A stretch of 64,000 nt of DNA from Bacillota bacterium (GTDB lineage: Bacteria > Bacillota_E > Sulfobacillia > Sulfobacillales > JAIMBI01): assembly GCA_021828405.1 (NCBI GenBank), contig JAKARZ010000006.1:4860-68859 (forward strand), written 5' to 3'. The translations under genes were made by a program, and so were the position numbers. Of this stretch, positions 10,702 to 20,263 are shown piece after piece. Numbering within the stretch: the stretch's first letter is position 1; each line of letters starts with the position of its first letter. The notes beneath the pieces are model-generated. The model saw only the letters and a program-made list of their open reading frames with translations. It searched no databases and was not told the origin of the DNA.

Positions 10702-11769
10702 TCACCCGTCCGAGCCCGCCGGCCCGGGCGCCAACTCCCAGGGCACGCGGGCCGACGCCTCCAGGCCGATCCGCGCCCCGGGTCCGTGAGCCGCCGCCGC
10801 CGCGGCCACCATCACCCCATTATCCGTGCACAGGGCCACCGGGGGCACGCGGAGCGCCACGCCGCGCTCGGCGGCCCAGGCGTCCAGGCGGGCACGCAGG
10901 GCGCGGTTGGCCAGGACGCCGCCCGCCGCATACACGTGGTGGACCGGCGTGGCTTGCCAGGCTCGAGTCAGCCGATCGAGGATCTGGTCGGCGACGGCTT
11001 CCTGCAGTGCGGCCGCCCAGCGGGCACGATCGGCCTCCGCCAGCGCCGGCTCGGGGGCCACCGCGCGCTGCAGGGCCGACTTCAGCCCGGAAAAACTGAA
11101 ATCCAGGGTGCCATCGCCCATGCGCGCCACCGGCAGGTGAGGCCACGGAGCCGCCGCCGCCGCCGCCATCCGCTCCACGGCGGGGCCGCCCGGATAGCCA
11201 AGGCCCAACACGCGCGCACCCTTGTCAAACGCTTCGCCGGCGGCATCGTCCCGCGTCTCGGCGAGGCGACGCATGCGTCCCGGGCCGTCCCACCAGAACA
11301 AGCCGGTGTGGCCGCCGGACACCAACAGCGCCAGGCTGGGAAACTTAAGGGGGCCCGCCACGGCATTCGCGTGGAGGTGGGCCTCGAGGTGGTTCACGGC
11401 CCAGAGTGGCTTTCCCCACGCAAGCGCCAGCGCCTTGGCGGCGGTCAGACCCATCAGCAGGGACCCTAGGAGGCCCGGTCCCTGCGTCACCGCGATGGCG
11501 GTGAGATCGCGGGGTGCCGCGCCCGCCTCGTCCAGCGCGGCCGCCACCACCAGCGGCAGGGCCCGCACATGTTGCCGCGCGGCCAACTCCGGCACCACCC
11601 CGCCATAGCGACTCTGCAGCGCCGCCGATGACGCCACCTGGGACCCGCGCACAACCTGACCGTCGGCCACCACCGCCGCCGCCGTCTCGTCGCACGACGT
11701 CTCGATGCCCAGGATCAGCGTGCCCGCCGCCATTCTCCCGGCCGCCGACACGAAATGGGGCTGTGACAC
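10702..11769 (-). CDS. tsaD: tRNA N6-adenosine threonylcarbamoyltransferase (TsaD)
   Basis: Transfers threonylcarbamoyl from TC-AMP to A37 of ANN-decoding tRNAs (t6A). The ASKHA fold is recognisable from LILGIETSCDETAAAVV near the start. The metal-binding pair His127 and His131 lies in NHLEAHLHAN, and the later GGVLANRALRARL and CTDNGVMVA are family signatures. The 355-residue protein starts at GTG 11769, behind GGGGAGG. Its partners TsaB and TsaE, and RimI, are encoded just upstream on the same strand, separated by one small plus-strand ORF. The C-terminus is normal, so the gene is intact. Confidence 0.96.
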   Translation of the reverse strand: MSQPHFVSAAGRMAAGTLILGIETSCDETAAAVVADGQVVRGSQVASSAALQSRYGGVVPELAARQHVRALPLVVAAALDEAGAAPRDLTAIAVTQGPGLLGSLLMGLTAAKALALAWGKPLWAVNHLEAHLHANAVAGPLKFPSLALLVSGGHTGLFWWDGPGRMRRLAETRDDAAGEAFDKGARVLGLGYPGGPAVERMAAAAAAPWPHLPVARMGDGTLDFSFSGLKSALQRAVAPEPALAEADRARWAAALQEAVADQILDRLTRAWQATPVHHVYAAGGVLANRALRARLDAWAAERGVALRVPPVALCTDNGVMVAAAAAAHGPGARIGLEASARVPWELAPGPAGSDG

Positions 11770-11814
11770 ATACTTTCCTCCCCACCCCCGAAAACTACCT
11801 GGGGGGATGATGGC

Positions 11815-12303
11815 GTGGCCCGAGTCACCGGACGGATGGCGGCTATCCTACTCGCACTGGTGCTAGTGTTGGCGGCCCCGGGCCTGTTGACCCTCACCGC
11901 CCTCGGCTACCGCTACCTGCCCCTCGCACACCTAGCCGCGTTCGTCGTGGCCACCCTCCTGCTGGCGGCGCTGGGCCACGTGTGGCGCCGGCAGCGGCCC
12001 CGCGGAGCGGCCCACGCCGGCCTTTGGGCCGGAGCCACCGCCGGCGCACTGGGCGCGGTCGGGACCCAGACGCTGATGCGCACACCCCGCGCCACGGCGG
12101 CGTTCGTCGCCAACTTGTCACCGCGTGGCATCCCGCCGGCGGCGGCCACCACCCTCTTGCACCTGAACGTGGCGGCCGCGGTGATTCTCACGGCGGGGGC
12201 CGGCGCCGCCGTGTACGGCGCGGCAGGGTTCTTGGCCGCCTGGTGGGGCGGCCGCGCGATCCCCCCCGCTCATTCGGGCGGCGGCGCGGCGGGCGCATCC
12301 TGA
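11815..12303 (+). CDS. Small predicted membrane protein, unknown function
   Basis: A 162-residue protein on the plus strand, inside an otherwise minus-strand cluster, between tsaD and rimI. About four hydrophobic segments are visible: ILLALVLVLAAPGLLTL, LAAFVVATLLLAAL, an alanine/glycine-rich middle segment, and AAAVILTAGAGAAVYGAAGF. The start is the GTG at 11815 after a G-rich run; ATG codons just upstream are in another frame. The 3' end overlaps the end of rimI by 34 bases. Codon positions look normal for this genome, supporting a real gene, but I recognise no family. It may be a general membrane protein or, less likely, a chance ORF. Confidence 0.5.
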   Translation: MARVTGRMAAILLALVLVLAAPGLLTLTALGYRYLPLAHLAAFVVATLLLAALGHVWRRQRPRGAAHAGLWAGATAGALGAVGTQTLMRTPRATAAFVANLSPRGIPPAAATTLLHLNVAAAVILTAGAGAAVYGAAGFLAAWWGGRAIPPAHSGGGAAGAS

Positions 12304-12788
12304 GTGGCGGTCAAGAGCGGGTCGCGCCACATGATGAGCGCATCTTCGACGGGGTTTGAGTAGTAGGCCCGGCGCACGCCCAGCTGCACAAAGCCCAGTT
12401 TGGCATAAAGCTTCTGCGCCACCCTGTTCGACCGCGCCACTTCCAGCGTCATGCGCCGCGCCTGCCGCTCCGCCGCCCGCGCGATGAGCCCGTCCATCAT
12501 GGCCTCGCCAAATCCGTGCCCGCGAAATTCCGGCAACACGGCGACGTTGGTTACATGCGCCTCGTCTAAGATGAGCCACATGCCGCCATAGGCCACAACC
12601 CGTCCGCAGAATTCCAGCACCAGATAAACCGCAAAGGTGTTGTCCACCAGCTCCGACAGGAACGACTGCCGGGACCAGGGGGTGGGAAACGAGTTTCGCT
12701 CGATGACCAGCACGGCATCCAGGTCTGCGAGGTACATGTCCCGGATGACGATGGCAGGAGACGGGTCCCCCTGATCAGAGACGGCCAT
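12270..12788 (-). CDS. rimI: Ribosomal protein S18-alanine N-acetyltransferase (RimI)
   Basis: A GNAT-fold acetyltransferase of 172 residues. The acetyl-CoA binding motif A is VLPEFRGHGFGEAM, and the C-terminal part contains NRVAQKLYAKLGF and RRAYYSNPVEDALIM, which is characteristic of RimI. The ATG at 12788 is preceded by AAAGGAG; it overlaps the end of tsaB by 14 bases. Genes of the order tsaE-tsaB-rimI are common in Bacillota, which supports the call. The C-terminal tail is Ala/Pro-rich and dispensable-looking. Confidence 0.92.
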   Translation of the reverse strand: MAVSDQGDPSPAIVIRDMYLADLDAVLVIERNSFPTPWSRQSFLSELVDNTFAVYLVLEFCGRVVAYGGMWLILDEAHVTNVAVLPEFRGHGFGEAMMDGLIARAAERQARRMTLEVARSNRVAQKLYAKLGFVQLGVRRAYYSNPVEDALIMWRDPLLTATQDAPAAPPPE

Positions 12789-13449
12789 GCCCCAGACTCC
12801 TTTCTGCCGCACGCGTCGCCGGCCTCAAATATTGCGGTTCGAGTCCCAGCGGGTCAACCGGCGGGGCGGTCCGGCCCAATTGCGCCAGGCCGGCGGCGCG
12901 GAACACCGCCGCCGCCGGGATCGGTGTGGCCCGAAGCCGCGCCATCAGGGGGGGCTGGTCGCCCAGGGGCCCGGTGACCAGCACCGGGCCGTCGCCCTCC
13001 CACCCGGGGGGCACGTCCCCGAGCGCCCAGGCGCGGTCCGCGACCAGGGCCTCGACGCCGTCGCCCCGGCAACGATAAACCCCAACATACAGTTCGCCGC
13101 GCAGGAGCTCGGCCGAGGCCACCACCACAGCCCCCGGCCATCCGGCGGCGGCCGCGTCGGCGGCCAAGCTGGACACACCCACCAGGGGCACGGACCATGC
13201 CCAGGCCAAGGTTTTCGCCGCCACCACGCCCAGGCGGGTCCCGGTGAAGGAGCCGGGTCCCGTGCCCACCACCAGCCGCTCCGGCACCCCGTATGCATCC
13301 ACCCACGCGGCGATCGTGGGCAAGAGGCCCACATCCGCCGCCTTCGGCGCCGTGCTCACCTGCCGCGCGAGCAGGGCCGGCCCCCGTGTCAGCCCCAGCG
13401 ACAGGCCGGCGGCGGTGTCCAGCGCCAGCACCAGCGACGCGTCCCCCAT
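12775..13449 (-). CDS. tsaB: t6A biosynthesis protein TsaB
   Basis: An inactive ASKHA paralogue of TsaD that forms a heterodimer with it and is needed for threonylcarbamoyl transfer in bacteria. Signature segments are LVLALDTAAG at the N-terminus, GTGPGSFTGTRLGV near residue 65 and KTLAWAWSVPLVGVSSL. The protein is 224 residues. The ATG at 13449 shares its A with the TGA stop of tsaE (TGATG), and GGGGGAGG lies just upstream, so translation is coupled to tsaE. Confidence 0.93.
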   Translation of the reverse strand: MGDASLVLALDTAAGLSLGLTRGPALLARQVSTAPKAADVGLLPTIAAWVDAYGVPERLVVGTGPGSFTGTRLGVVAAKTLAWAWSVPLVGVSSLAADAAAAGWPGAVVVASAELLRGELYVGVYRCRGDGVEALVADRAWALGDVPPGWEGDGPVLVTGPLGDQPPLMARLRATPIPAAAVFRAAGLAQLGRTAPPVDPLGLEPQYLRPATRAAERSLGHGRL

Positions 13450-13910
13450 CACGGCGACCCTCCCCCGGCACCAACCTCCCACACCACCACGATCCGCCCC
13501 TCCGCGTCAGGGGACCGCCAGGACAACTCCACATCCAGGCGCTGTGGTGCGTAGCGCCGCCACGGCTCCCCCCACTCCACCAGCACCACCCCGTTGGGCG
13601 GCGGAAGCGGCACGTCCAGCTCCTCGGGCGGCGGCGCGGGAGATAGCCGGTACAGATCCACGTGATACGCCACGCCGCCCGACCACGCGTGTGGATGCAC
13701 CAAATCGAAGGAGGGCGACTTCACGCGGCCGATCACCCCGAGTGCGCTGAGCCAGCCCTGAGCCAGCGTGGTCTTGCCCACCCCTAGCGGGCCCGACAGC
13801 AGCACCACCCGCGGCGGCGGAAACGCCACCGCCAGTGCTGCCCCGAGCGCCCGGAGTGCCGCCGCATCGTCCACCTCAGCGCACCACGCCGGTTTCGGCC
13901 TAGCCGGCAA
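13449..13910 (-). CDS. tsaE: t6A biosynthesis ATPase TsaE
   Basis: P-loop ATPase that activates the TsaB-TsaD complex. Walker A is SGPLGVGKTTL; the Asp of YHVDLYRL and the LVEWGEPW segment are the family signatures. The start is not clear: it must lie near or inside the 3' end of thiL. A TTG at 13910 gives about 153 residues, close to the family norm; a GTG at 13874 is the alternative, and neither has a good ribosome binding site. The C-terminal half is proline-rich compared with homologues (APPPEELDVPLPPPNG). Confidence 0.9.
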   Translation of the reverse strand: MPARPKPAWCAEVDDAAALRALGAALAVAFPPPRVVLLSGPLGVGKTTLAQGWLSALGVIGRVKSPSFDLVHPHAWSGGVAYHVDLYRLSPAPPPEELDVPLPPPNGVVLVEWGEPWRRYAPQRLDVELSWRSPDAEGRIVVVWEVGAGGGSP

Positions 13911-14913
13911 AGTGGTCAAACCCCGCTTGCGAGCCAGGGTCCCAGGACACGCGCTGACCGAACTGCAGGAGCCGAACACCGGGGATCTGCTCCACGTGCC
14001 CCACCACCACGCCTTCCACGCCGACGACCGCCAGTGCCCGCTTTAGCGCCGGCCACCCCTCGGGCGGCACCGCCGCCAACAGCTCGTAATCTTCGCCGCC
14101 GGTGAGTGCCCAGCGGAGCGGCGCGTCGGCGGCCGCGCCGAGCCGGCGCGCCACTTCCGCCGCCTTGGGCCAGATCGGCAGGTGCTCCTGGTGCACCACG
14201 GCGCCAAATCCCATCGGGTCTACCAGGGCGGCCACCTCGGTCCAGAACCCGTCCGAGATGTCCGTCATGGCATGCGCATGACGGGCCAGCACGGCCCCGG
14301 CGTCCAAGCGGCCGGGCGGGCAGGCATGCTGACGCAGCGCGGCCGCCTCCAGCGGCGTTGCGCCCGGCCAGGCGGCCCCCTCCTGGAAGCAGGCGAGCCC
14401 TGCGGCGGAGCCGCCCAAGGGGCCGGTCACCACCAGCCAGTCCCCCGGCTGGGCGCCGGCACGCAGGGTGGGGTGGTCGGCCACTCCCAGGATGGCCACA
14501 TCGAGCACCACGCCGGCGGGGGAGCCGACGGTGTCCCCGCCCACCACCGGCGCCTTCACCCCCCTAGCCGCCTCGGCAACCCCGTCCAGCAGGCGCTCCA
14601 CCCACCCGCAGTCCAGGGCGCCGGGCAGCCCCAGCGCCGTCAGCAACGCAAACGGGCGGCCGCCCATCGCGGCCATGTCGCTGACGTTGACGGCGACCGC
14701 CTTGGCGCCAATCTGCTCCGGGGGCATCCAGTCACGGCGAAAGTGCACCCCTTCCACCAGCATGTCCTGTGACGCCAGGATCCGGCCGCCTGCGGGCACT
14801 GGCAGCACGGCCGCATCGTCGCCAATGCCGACGGCGCCGGCCGGCGGTGGCCCCATGCGGCGCCGCACCGCCTCGATCACCCATGCCTCGCCCGCATCCG
14901 CCACCGTGGCCAC
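13900..14913 (-). CDS. thiL: Thiamine-monophosphate kinase (ThiL)
   Basis: Phosphorylates thiamine monophosphate to the cofactor thiamine diphosphate using ATP. The 337-residue protein shows the PurM/AIR-synthase-like signature: GIGDDAAVLPVPAG near residue 29, NVSDMAAMGG, a glycine-rich loop VVGGDTVGSP and DISDGFWTEVAALV. These aspartates bind Mg2+ in the family. The GTG at 14913 has GGAGGTGG upstream. It is the first gene of the thiL-tsaE-tsaB-rimI run and faces hppA divergently, with about 200 bases between. Confidence 0.95.
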   Translation of the reverse strand: MATVADAGEAWVIEAVRRRMGPPPAGAVGIGDDAAVLPVPAGGRILASQDMLVEGVHFRRDWMPPEQIGAKAVAVNVSDMAAMGGRPFALLTALGLPGALDCGWVERLLDGVAEAARGVKAPVVGGDTVGSPAGVVLDVAILGVADHPTLRAGAQPGDWLVVTGPLGGSAAGLACFQEGAAWPGATPLEAAALRQHACPPGRLDAGAVLARHAHAMTDISDGFWTEVAALVDPMGFGAVVHQEHLPIWPKAAEVARRLGAAADAPLRWALTGGEDYELLAAVPPEGWPALKRALAVVGVEGVVVGHVEQIPGVRLLQFGQRVSWDPGSQAGFDHFAG

Positions 14914-15050
14914 GCCCCACCTCCGCGCCCCTGGCCTCCTGCGCCTCCAGTATAGCCTTTATAGCCTTCGCGCCCGTCAGCTGACTCGTCCGCGTCCGCA
15001 CCGCCCGCTCCGCTGGCGCCTGTCCTCGTCCTTTCCATTGTGTGCGCTTG

Positions 15051-15079
15051 TTGACGCTTCCCGGACCCTTCCTCATAAT
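15051..15079 (+). promoter_or_regulatory. Sigma-A-type promoter of hppA
   Basis: TTGACG at 15051-15056 and CATAAT at 15074-15079 with a 17-base spacer. Transcription would start near 15086, giving a leader of about 34 bases. In that leader AGGAG (within 15100-15105) can pair with CTCCT (15110-15114), forming a small hairpin over the ribosome binding site. Confidence 0.7.
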
Positions 15080-15119
15080 TGGACGCGGCATCCGATGAGA
15101 GGAGGACATCTCCTAAGTT

Positions 15120-17147
<2,028 letters not shown>

Positions 17148-17164
17148 GGATCCGGCAGCGTGAG

Positions 17165-17198
17165 AACGGCGGACCGATTCGATCGGCCCGCCGTTTTC
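17165..17198 (+). terminator. Intrinsic terminator after hppA
   Basis: Arms AACGGCGG-A-CCGAT and ATCGG-C-CCGCCGTT with a TCG loop, followed by TTTT overlapping the 3' arm. The stem is 13 base pairs with one A-C mismatch. Confidence 0.85.
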
Positions 17199-17296
17199 GC
17201 GCATCCTGGGGTTTCATGCAGTACAATTCAAGGACGGAGAACCGACAACGACACGACAATGCGGCGTAGCTAGTGACCCGGGAGGTGGACAGCCCG

Positions 17297-18118
17297 ATGT
17301 CGATGCATCCAGCGGAGGAATGGACGGCCAAGGCTCAATTGAAGCGCGTCACGACCGAGGTGCGGGGGGGGCCCATGACGCACCTGGAGGTGGGCACGGG
17401 GTACCCGCTCGTACTCCTGCATGGGGGCGGTGGCACCGGCAAAGCTTTCTGGTACCAACTAGAAGGCCTGTCCAGCCACTTTCGCGTGCTGGCGCCGGAC
17501 CTGCCGGGCCATGGAGGATCCCAGTGGATCGAAGGCGTCACGACGGTCGATGACATGGGACCCGTCCTCTTGGAGTGGATGTCGGCGCTGGGCCTGGAGC
17601 GGGCAGTGGTGGGAGGCAATTCCATGGGGGGGCGGGTCGCGACGGCGGCCACCCTCCGCCGTCCGGATCGCGTGTCCCACCTAGTGCTCATCGACGCGGT
17701 GGCGGTCCTGATCGAAGGACTGCCCCCGAAGAACCCGCTCGACATTCCGCCGGATCGCTACCTAAAAGAGCTGGTGCATGACCCGGACCACTATCGGCGC
17801 ACGACCCCCTATCGCACCCTAGAAGATGCGGAGGCGCTCCACCGGGGGCGCGAGTCGTTTCGGCGGTACATGAGTGCGTCGCCGCTTGGGCCCGACCGAA
17901 CCGAGGCGCTGCCGCGGCTCACCATGCCCCTGCTGCTCATTTGGGGCCGCCACGATCACATTGTTCCGGTCGAATACGGCCGCGTCCTGGCGACGCGCGT
18001 CCCGACCGCCGAGCTGACGGTCATCGAAAATGCGGGCCACCTGCCTCACATCGAAACGCCCGGCATCGTGAACCACCTGCTGCTGGACTTCCTGGAGCGC
18101 CACCCCATTCCCGCGTGA
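17297..18118 (+). CDS. Alpha/beta hydrolase
   Basis: A 273-residue alpha/beta hydrolase. The oxyanion region is LLHGGGGTG, the nucleophile elbow is GGNSMGGR (serine at about residue 114), the acid is in WGRHDHIVP and the histidine in ENAGHLPHIE, so the triad is complete. The pattern resembles the meta-cleavage-product hydrolase/haloperoxidase group, but the substrate cannot be read. I chose the ATG at 17297 because GGGAGGTGG lies 8 bases upstream; the frame opens at a GTG at 17273. It ends 7 bases from the converging LysR gene. Confidence 0.88.
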   Translation: MSMHPAEEWTAKAQLKRVTTEVRGGPMTHLEVGTGYPLVLLHGGGGTGKAFWYQLEGLSSHFRVLAPDLPGHGGSQWIEGVTTVDDMGPVLLEWMSALGLERAVVGGNSMGGRVATAATLRRPDRVSHLVLIDAVAVLIEGLPPKNPLDIPPDRYLKELVHDPDHYRRTTPYRTLEDAEALHRGRESFRRYMSASPLGPDRTEALPRLTMPLLLIWGRHDHIVPVEYGRVLATRVPTAELTVIENAGHLPHIETPGIVNHLLLDFLERHPIPA

Positions 18119-18125
18119 GCGATGG

Positions 18126-19019
18126 TCACCCCTGACGCTGCACTAAGCTTCGCAGAAGGGCCGGCCACGCGGCCGCCCACGGCGGCAGCGTGTCGCCGGC
18201 CCGAGTCACCAGCGCCAGCGGCCGCCGGGGCCACACGAGCCCCGAGACGGCTACCGGCGCGACCTCGGCCCCGCCGCGCCGGTGCACCAGGGAAAATGGC
18301 AGCACCGCCGGGCCCACCCCCGCCTCGACCAGCGCGAGCGCGGCCTCCAGGTGGTCCACCCTCACGGCGGTGGGCCAGTGGATCCCCAGATTGTGCTGCG
18401 CCTCCGCGACGAACTGCCCGAAGCCGGTGTCGCGGGACACGTCGACAAAGGGCACCCGGTCCAGGTCCTCGGGCAGCGGGGGCTCGCGCACCCAGGGGTG
18501 GGCCGCCGGCGCCACCAGCACCACGGGATCGGCGCCCACCACAAAAGTGCGCACCCCAGGTCGCCCCTCGGTGGCACGCACCAAGCCCACGCGCACCCGG
18601 CCATCTTCCACCCAGCGCATGACTTCCCCCGACCGGCCGGTGGCGACCTCCACCATCCGATCCGCGTGGACGTGGGCGAGCGAAGCCAGGAGCGGCGGAA
18701 GCCAGGTGGTGGCCATCAGCCAGGCTGAGCCCACACGGATCATGGGGTGCTCGCCGACCACGGACGCGGCCGCCGCCTCCGCCGCGTCCAGGGCGCGTCG
18801 AGCCTCGGCCACAAAGCGCGCTCCCTGGTCCGTCAGCTGCATGCCGAACGGCGTGCGATGGAAGAGGGGTACCCCCATGCGCCCCTCGAGCTGCGCCAGC
18901 CGATGACTCGCGGCCGACACGGACAGGCCCACATGCCGGGCCGCCGCACCCAGGTGCCGGCTATCGGCCAGTGCCGCCGCAAGCGCCAGGTCTTTCAAGT
19001 CCAGGTCAGGAAGCTTCAT
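18126..19019 (-). CDS. LysR-family transcriptional regulator
   Basis: A 297-residue LysR protein. The winged helix-turn-helix occupies residues 1-65 (LAAALADSRHLGAAARHVGLS, then HRLAQLEGRMGVPLFHRT), followed by a periplasmic-binding-protein-like effector domain. GGGAGGG precedes the ATG. It is divergent from a methyltransferase gene, and the 127-base space between them holds an inverted repeat matching a LysR box. The effector and target are unknown; autoregulation and control of the methyltransferase are the natural guess. Confidence 0.92.
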   Translation of the reverse strand: MKLPDLDLKDLALAAALADSRHLGAAARHVGLSVSAASHRLAQLEGRMGVPLFHRTPFGMQLTDQGARFVAEARRALDAAEAAAASVVGEHPMIRVGSAWLMATTWLPPLLASLAHVHADRMVEVATGRSGEVMRWVEDGRVRVGLVRATEGRPGVRTFVVGADPVVLVAPAAHPWVREPPLPEDLDRVPFVDVSRDTGFGQFVAEAQHNLGIHWPTAVRVDHLEAALALVEAGVGPAVLPFSLVHRRGGAEVAPVAVSGLVWPRRPLALVTRAGDTLPPWAAAWPALLRSLVQRQG

Positions 19020-19041
19020 CTTGCCCTCCCGTGATCACCGT

Positions 19042-19058
19042 GTTGCAATCTATGCAAC
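19042..19058. promoter_or_regulatory. Candidate LysR operator (T-N11-A)
   Basis: The inverted repeat GTTGCA-ATCTA-TGCAAC lies in the divergent spacer between the lysR-type gene and the methyltransferase. It contains the T-N11-A pattern typical of LysR regulator sites. It is centred about 30 bases upstream of the lysR start, a common position for autoregulation. Confidence 0.6.
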
Positions 19059-19146
19059 CACACTTGCACGCTTAGGGCTACCGGCAGGCGTTCGTGACGT
19101 AGAGTGGAGTGGAACAGGCCCAGCAGGCGAAACGGAGGAGGCTAAC

Positions 19147-19893
19147 ATGAGCACGAACGAGGCGCAGCGGTATTTCGGGCAGCATGCGCGCGCATACGCC
19201 CACAGTGAGCGCCATGCCCGCGGGGCGGATTTGGCGCTCCTTCTGGACGGCCTCGGTCTGAAGCCGGGCCAGCGAGCCCTGGACCTCGCGACCGGGCCGG
19301 GCCACGTCGCGTTCCGGCTGGCCGAGCAGGGACTCGACGTCACGGCGGCGGACCTCACGCCGGAAATGCTGGCGGTGGCCCGGACGGCCGAGCCGGAGCG
19401 CCAGCTGCCGCATCCCATCGCCTGGCTGGAGGCGGACGCCAGCCAGCTTCCGTGCGAAAGCGGCCAGTTCGACGTCGTGGTGTGCCGCCGGGCCGCGCAC
19501 CACTTCCCGAACCTCCCGCAGGTGCTGAGCGAATGCCGGCGCGTCCTGAAGTCAGGGGGGCGCCTCGGCGTCTCCGACATGACGGCACCGATCGCCGCCA
19601 TCGACGAACTCAACGACCTGGAGCGTCTACGAGACCACTCCCACGTCGCCGCCAAGACGGCGGACCAGTGGCTGGGCCACCTGCTGTCGGCGGGTTTTCG
19701 GCTAGAGCGGCTGGAGCTGACCGTTGAGCCGATGACGCGCGAAGAGTGGCTGGCGCCCGTGACCCCCGACTCGCCCGAGGGACAGGCCGCCTTCGCGCGC
19801 ATGGACAGGTGGCCGCCGGCCGTTCGCCGCGCCCTCTTCCCCCAAGCTACGTTTCTGAAGTACCGGGTTCTGCTGGTGGCGGCCACAAGCTAG
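19147..19893 (+). CDS. Class I SAM-dependent methyltransferase
   Basis: A 248-residue methyltransferase. Motif I is LDLATGPGHVAFRLA, motif II AADLTPEML, then EADASQLPCESGQFDVVVCRRAAHHF and RVLKSGGRLGVSDM, the UbiE/Coq5-like arrangement. The substrate is unknown. The ATG at 19147 has GGAGG at the right distance; an open frame extends upstream to 19021 without a site. It is transcribed away from the LysR gene and is probably its target. Confidence 0.88.
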   Translation: MSTNEAQRYFGQHARAYAHSERHARGADLALLLDGLGLKPGQRALDLATGPGHVAFRLAEQGLDVTAADLTPEMLAVARTAEPERQLPHPIAWLEADASQLPCESGQFDVVVCRRAAHHFPNLPQVLSECRRVLKSGGRLGVSDMTAPIAAIDELNDLERLRDHSHVAAKTADQWLGHLLSAGFRLERLELTVEPMTREEWLAPVTPDSPEGQAAFARMDRWPPAVRRALFPQATFLKYRVLLVAATS

Positions 19894-20002
19894 GGCTGGG
19901 CGCCGCCGGGTCCGGTTGCGCGCGGCAAGAAGGTGCGGCGATGGCCGGGCGCTCGCCCATAGATTTTCCATAGGGCAGGGCTAGCGCCGTTGCCACCCAC
20001 GG

Positions 20003-20044
20003 GCGCCTCGGGGGCCCGCGCGGCGAAACCGCCGCGCGAGGCGC
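20003..20044. terminator. Strong hairpin after the methyltransferase gene
   Basis: Nested inverted repeat: outer arms GCGCCTCG and CGAGGCGC, inner arms CGCGGCG and CGCCGCG around an AAAC loop. There is no U-tract, so it may be a Rho-dependent or simple RNA-stabilising structure that insulates the methyltransferase from the Ehr operon promoter. Confidence 0.5.
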
Positions 20045-20082
20045 GGCTATGCTAGAGCCCGGCGCGCTGAGTCCAAATCCGA

Positions 20083-20110
20083 TTGACATCGCCTTCTGTC
20101 GTGCTAGACT
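20083..20110 (+). promoter_or_regulatory. Sigma-A-type promoter of Ehr operon 1
   Basis: TTGACA at 20083-20088, 16-base spacer, TAGACT at 20105-20110. Transcription would begin near 20117, about 20 bases before the riboswitch aptamer. Confidence 0.7.
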
Positions 20111-20137
20111 TTGCGAAGACCCTGATAGGTGTGCCGA

Positions 20138-20200
20138 GCGGCGATGGAATCCGCCGCGGACGATTGTCCAAAATTACCGCGCTGCGGTTAATGACTCCTG
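20138..20200 (+). promoter_or_regulatory. Fluoride riboswitch (crcB motif) upstream of Ehr operon 1
   Basis: The RNA has the crcB-motif core: GGCGAUGG at 20140-20147, CCGCC at 20151-20155 that can form the GGCG/CGCC pseudoknot, a small inserted hairpin GGAC-GAUU-GUCC, then ACCGC-GCU-GCGGU followed by UAAUGACUCCU at 20189-20199. The last segment is the most conserved part of the family. The aptamer binds fluoride through a Mg2+ cluster. A nearly identical arrangement precedes Ehr operon 2. Recognised from sequence pattern only; a covariance-model search would settle it. Confidence 0.82.
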
Positions 20201-20232
20201 GCAGTGTTGAGCTGCTGGGGTCATTTCGTTTT
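20190..20232 (+). terminator. Riboswitch-controlled intrinsic terminator, Ehr operon 1
   Basis: AATGACTCC (20190-20198) pairs with GGGGTCATT (20217-20225); the inner bases CAG/CTG extend the stem, and TCGTTTT follows. The 5' arm is the conserved 3' strand of the aptamer, so ligand-bound RNA cannot form the terminator. This predicts an ON switch. Confidence 0.78.
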
Positions 20233-20263
20233 GCGGATAAATTGGGACGGGAGGCGGATGCCA

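Noticed and set aside
12830..12860. tRNA T-arm-like sequence GGTTCGAGTCCC
   Set aside because: No acceptor or anticodon arm around it; it lies inside tsaB coding sequence.
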